This document shows positions 39,503 through 42,248 of a DNA stretch of 42,248 bases, piece after piece; position 1 is the first letter of the stretch, and the number at the start of each line of letters is the position of its first letter. The notes below the pieces were generated by a model. That model made no database searches. It saw only the letters and a list, made by a program, of their open reading frames with translations, and was not told the origin of the DNA. The stretch is from contig JAJOJK010000005.1 of NCBI GenBank assembly GCA_021208605.1, positions 74,214 to 116,461 on the forward strand. The letters run 5' to 3'. Source of the DNA: Candidatus Woesebacteria bacterium (GTDB taxonomy: Bacteria > Patescibacteriota > Microgenomatia > UBA1400 > UBA1396). The translations under genes were made by a program, and so were the position numbers.

Positions 39503-40576
39503 ATGCGCGCTTGGCAATTACTCTGCATTGCCATACTGTGCACAACTTTAGGGACCTCGCTAGTAGCCTGTGGTGACCATGTAGAAGAAACACCTATTTC
39601 ACCTACCCCAGTCACTCTTCCCAGCGTAAATGCCACGGACATGCCTCCTATATATCCCATCGGCTACGAAACACCAATCGCTCCAGAACAAGAATCTTTG
39701 CCGCTTTCTTCTGTTGCTGCACCAAATCCGCGCCTCATTCCAGAGTTATTTGAAGAAGATGAGGATGGTTTATATCTCGCAGCTGATCTGATCGTTCAAT
39801 CGCCTCACCTCACACAACTCACCCAGCCGGTGCGAGTGGTAGACATTTCGCAAATCGATACCTCTCTTGTCCCACAGCTGCCCGCTGTGAATGCAGCGTC
39901 GTCTTTTGGCATGAAAGACTTTACGCCCTGGTCCTTTCAGCGGTATGCATTGGTAGGATCAGAAATTGATACTGTACTTGATGTAGATCGCACCTATAGT
40001 TGGGGCACCACCCTAGCAATCCGAGATAGCGCAGGTGCGGTTGTCGGCTTTTTGCCGGCTCTGAAAAGCAACTTAGTACAACAGCCATCAGATTCACTCC
40101 GCCTGACCTACACCGAAGAGTTCTATCAAGCCATGGTGTACACGCAATACCTTCACTTGTTCCAAACAAACCCAGATGTATTCTCAGCCCAAGGTATAAC
40201 CTCTTTGGAAGCAGCCATTGAGGCTGAAACAAATGGCAACATGCGTGCGTATCTCGAGTATATTCAGCATAGTCAACTGCATGCTCACGATCCAACCTGG
40301 AATGTTATGCCCTACCAAATGCTTGTTGGGAATCAACCAAGCTCCAGTATTGTAGCTACTACTGATCTCTACTTAGATGTCTTTTTGGCGGAAGCCTTTC
40401 CGGGCACCGGAATCAACCACTATACTGTCCTCAACAGTTTTTCTGACCCGAATCAATTCTTGCAACTGAATAAACTCTTCACCGACACATATGGAAAACC
40501 CATTTGGGATCTCTTCGGAATGTTTCGTCCTGGTACTTCACTCGCAATCCTACCCGGTATCCAAAGTCCCCGCTAA
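39503..40576 (+). CDS. Predicted lipoprotein of unknown function
   Basis: MRAWQLLCIAILCTTLGTSLVAC-GD lipobox then Pro/Thr-rich linker; start 39461 or 39503. Confidence 0.7.
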   Translation: MRAWQLLCIAILCTTLGTSLVACGDHVEETPISPTPVTLPSVNATDMPPIYPIGYETPIAPEQESLPLSSVAAPNPRLIPELFEEDEDGLYLAADLIVQSPHLTQLTQPVRVVDISQIDTSLVPQLPAVNAASSFGMKDFTPWSFQRYALVGSEIDTVLDVDRTYSWGTTLAIRDSAGAVVGFLPALKSNLVQQPSDSLRLTYTEEFYQAMVYTQYLHLFQTNPDVFSAQGITSLEAAIEAETNGNMRAYLEYIQHSQLHAHDPTWNVMPYQMLVGNQPSSSIVATTDLYLDVFLAEAFPGTGINHYTVLNSFSDPNQFLQLNKLFTDTYGKPIWDLFGMFRPGTSLAILPGIQSPR

Positions 40577-40654
40577 CAATGCTCGTACCGAGTTCTGAAA
40601 CTTCGCAAATACAGAGTAGAAATATACCCGAAAGTTCAGTACAATAGACCTTTC

Positions 40655-42248
40655 ATGGCTGATCAAATTACCGTTACTGGCGCCCGCCAACATAACCTCA
40701 AAAATATTACTGTATCGCTGCCAAAAGACAAGTTGGTGGTGGTCACTGGTCTGTCGGGCAGCGGAAAAAGTTCTTTTGCTTTCGACACATTGTATGCTGA
40801 AGGCCAACGTCGCTATGTCGAGTCATTGTCGGCCTACGCGCGGCAGTTTTTGGGCATGATGCAAAAACCCGAAGTCGAGCATATTACGGGACTTTCACCA
40901 GCTATTTCTATTGACCAAAAAACCACTTCCCACAATCCTCGCTCGACCGTGGGAACCGTCACCGAGATTTATGACTACCTGCGCTTGCTCTTTGCCCGCG
41001 CTGGTCGCCCGCACGACCCGAACACTGGTGAAGAAGTCATGCCCTACTCTTTAGACCAGATTGTCGAAGAACTCTTTGGCACTCTCGAACAGCGCCTGGC
41101 TACCGAAGGCAAACCAGTTCGATTCTATATTCTGACTCCAGTCGTCAAAGACCGTAAAGGTGAGTTCCAAGGACTGTTCAGCAACTTGCTCAAAAAAGGC
41201 TACACCTACCTCCGCATCGATGGCGACATGTACAACCTGCAAGACGATATCTCACTGTTCAAAAACAACAAACACACCATTGAAGCGGTCGTCGACCGCC
41301 TGGTCATCGACTCCACGCAACTAAAAGACGAAAAAGCGCGCCGCCAACTACGCACGCGCTTGAATGGTGACATCGAAGAAGCGCTCAAACTCTCGGACGG
41401 CTGGGTCACCGTCAGCTTCGTGCACGACGCCGGACTCGACTTCCCCGAGCAGCCCCGAGAACTCGAAGACTTGCCCTTCACCGAAAAACGCATTTACCCC
41501 AGCACCGGCGAACCAGTACCAGAAATTGAACCCCGCATGTTCTCGTTCAACACGCCGCATGGCGCGTGTCCGGAGTGTAATGGTTTGGGTACGGTCATGG
41601 CGATTGAAGTAGACCAAATTTTGGCCCCTTCACTCACGTTGCCAGAGGGCGCGGTAATTCCGTTTGCTCGTCAGCTGGAAAACGATACCTGGTTCTCCCG
41701 ACTGATTCGCACTATTTTGCAAACGCACGATGCTGACTGGCGAACCCCCTGGAATGAACTCCCCGCCAAACTCCGCGACGAACTGCTCTACGGCAGCGAC
41801 ACCGTCTACACCGTGTACGGCGAGAACCGGTTTGGCAACCTGACGCAAATTGAGGAGTCGTTTGACGGTTTTGTCACCCAGCTCGAGAAACGCTACCAAG
41901 ACTCTAACTCGGACTTTGTCCGCAAAGAAATTGAACGCTTCATGCGCAAACGCGAGTGTCCCGTCTGTCACGGCAAACGCTTGCGGCCACAAAGCTTATC
42001 GGTCACCGTCGACAAACTCTCCATTGCTGACGTCACCGAGATGAGTATTGCTGACTCGCACGAGTGGATGGCGGCTCTCCTTGAGAAAAACTCCGCTCAC
42101 CTCACCGACAACGAACGCACTATCATTGAACCGATTGCCAACGAAATCACCTCGCGCTTGCGCTTCTTGGTCTCGGTCGGCTTAGGCTACTTAACGCTGC
42201 ACCGCGAGGCCAATACCTTGGCCGGTGGAGAAGCCCAACGCATTCGCC
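40655..42248 (+). CDS. uvrA: Excinuclease ABC subunit A, N-terminal part (runs off window; absent from ORF track)
   Basis: [144 protein letters not shown]. Confidence 0.97.
   Translation, partial: MADQITVTGARQHNLKNITVSLPKDKLVVVTGLSGSGKSSFAFDTLYAEGQRRYVESLSAYARQFLGMMQKPEVEHITGLSPAISIDQKTTSHNPRSTVGTVTEIYDYLRLLFARAGRPHDPNTGEEVMPYSLDQIVEELFGTLEQRLATEGKPVRFYILTPVVKDRKGEFQGLFSNLLKKGYTYLRIDGDMYNLQDDISLFKNNKHTIEAVVDRLVIDSTQLKDEKARRQLRTRLNGDIEEALKLSDGWVTVSFVHDAGLDFPEQPRELEDLPFTEKRIYPSTGEPVPEIEPRMFSFNTPHGACPECNGLGTVMAIEVDQILAPSLTLPEGAVIPFARQLENDTWFSRLIRTILQTHDADWRTPWNELPAKLRDELLYGSDTVYTVYGENRFGNLTQIEESFDGFVTQLEKRYQDSNSDFVRKEIERFMRKRECPVCHGKRLRPQSLSVTVDKLSIADVTEMSIADSHEWMAALLEKNSAHLTDNERTIIEPIANEITSRLRFLVSVGLGYLTLHREANTLAGGEAQRIR

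Noticed and set aside
41000-41045. UvrA first zinc module appears to lack cysteines ([11 protein letters not shown])
   Set aside because: This module is variable among bacterial UvrA proteins; the later CPECNGLG and CPVCHGKRL motifs are intact, so not notable alone.
1-42248. CRISPR arrays, insertion sequences, integrase/phage genes, toxin-antitoxin pairs
   Set aside because: No spaced direct repeats, transposase/integrase motifs or TA-like small gene pairs were seen on either strand.

Overview
The 42-kb window looks like the chromosome of a Candidate Phyla Radiation (Patescibacteria)-type bacterium. This is inferred from a short IF-2 lacking its N-terminal region, compact genes and many GT/GT-C envelope genes; no taxonomic search was possible. 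Contents left to right: (i) a + strand envelope-glycan island (~1.7-14.9 kb) with a PTPS-related membrane protein, a Wzx-like flippase, four GT2s, one GT4 and three GT-C/GT39-like proteins; (ii) pyruvate kinase (-); (iii) ftsK, a RodZ-like HTH protein, two small membrane proteins and recA (+); (iv) a degenerate DHH-like protein, infB and nusA (-); (v) a bactofilin-like membrane protein; (vi) an hrcA-grpE-dnaK-dnaJ heat-shock operon with a CIRCE-like operator over its promoter; (vii) a GH39-like protein, a GT4, a TIM-barrel-like putative glycosidase, tRNA-Met and an MsbA-like ABC exporter; (viii) an AT-richer secreted L,D-transpeptidase-like gene split by an in-frame TAG, a lipoprotein, and the 5' part of uvrA (missing from the ORF track). 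No CRISPR array, IS element or clearly new multi-gene system was seen. Best leads: recurrent -10 boxes 6-9 nt upstream of ATGs, suggesting leaderless mRNAs; single-nucleotide frame breaks at homopolymers in ftsK, recA and probably two GT-C genes; a lysine in the K+-site motif of pyruvate kinase; the amber-interrupted L,D-transpeptidase; and CIRCE control of the heat-shock operon.
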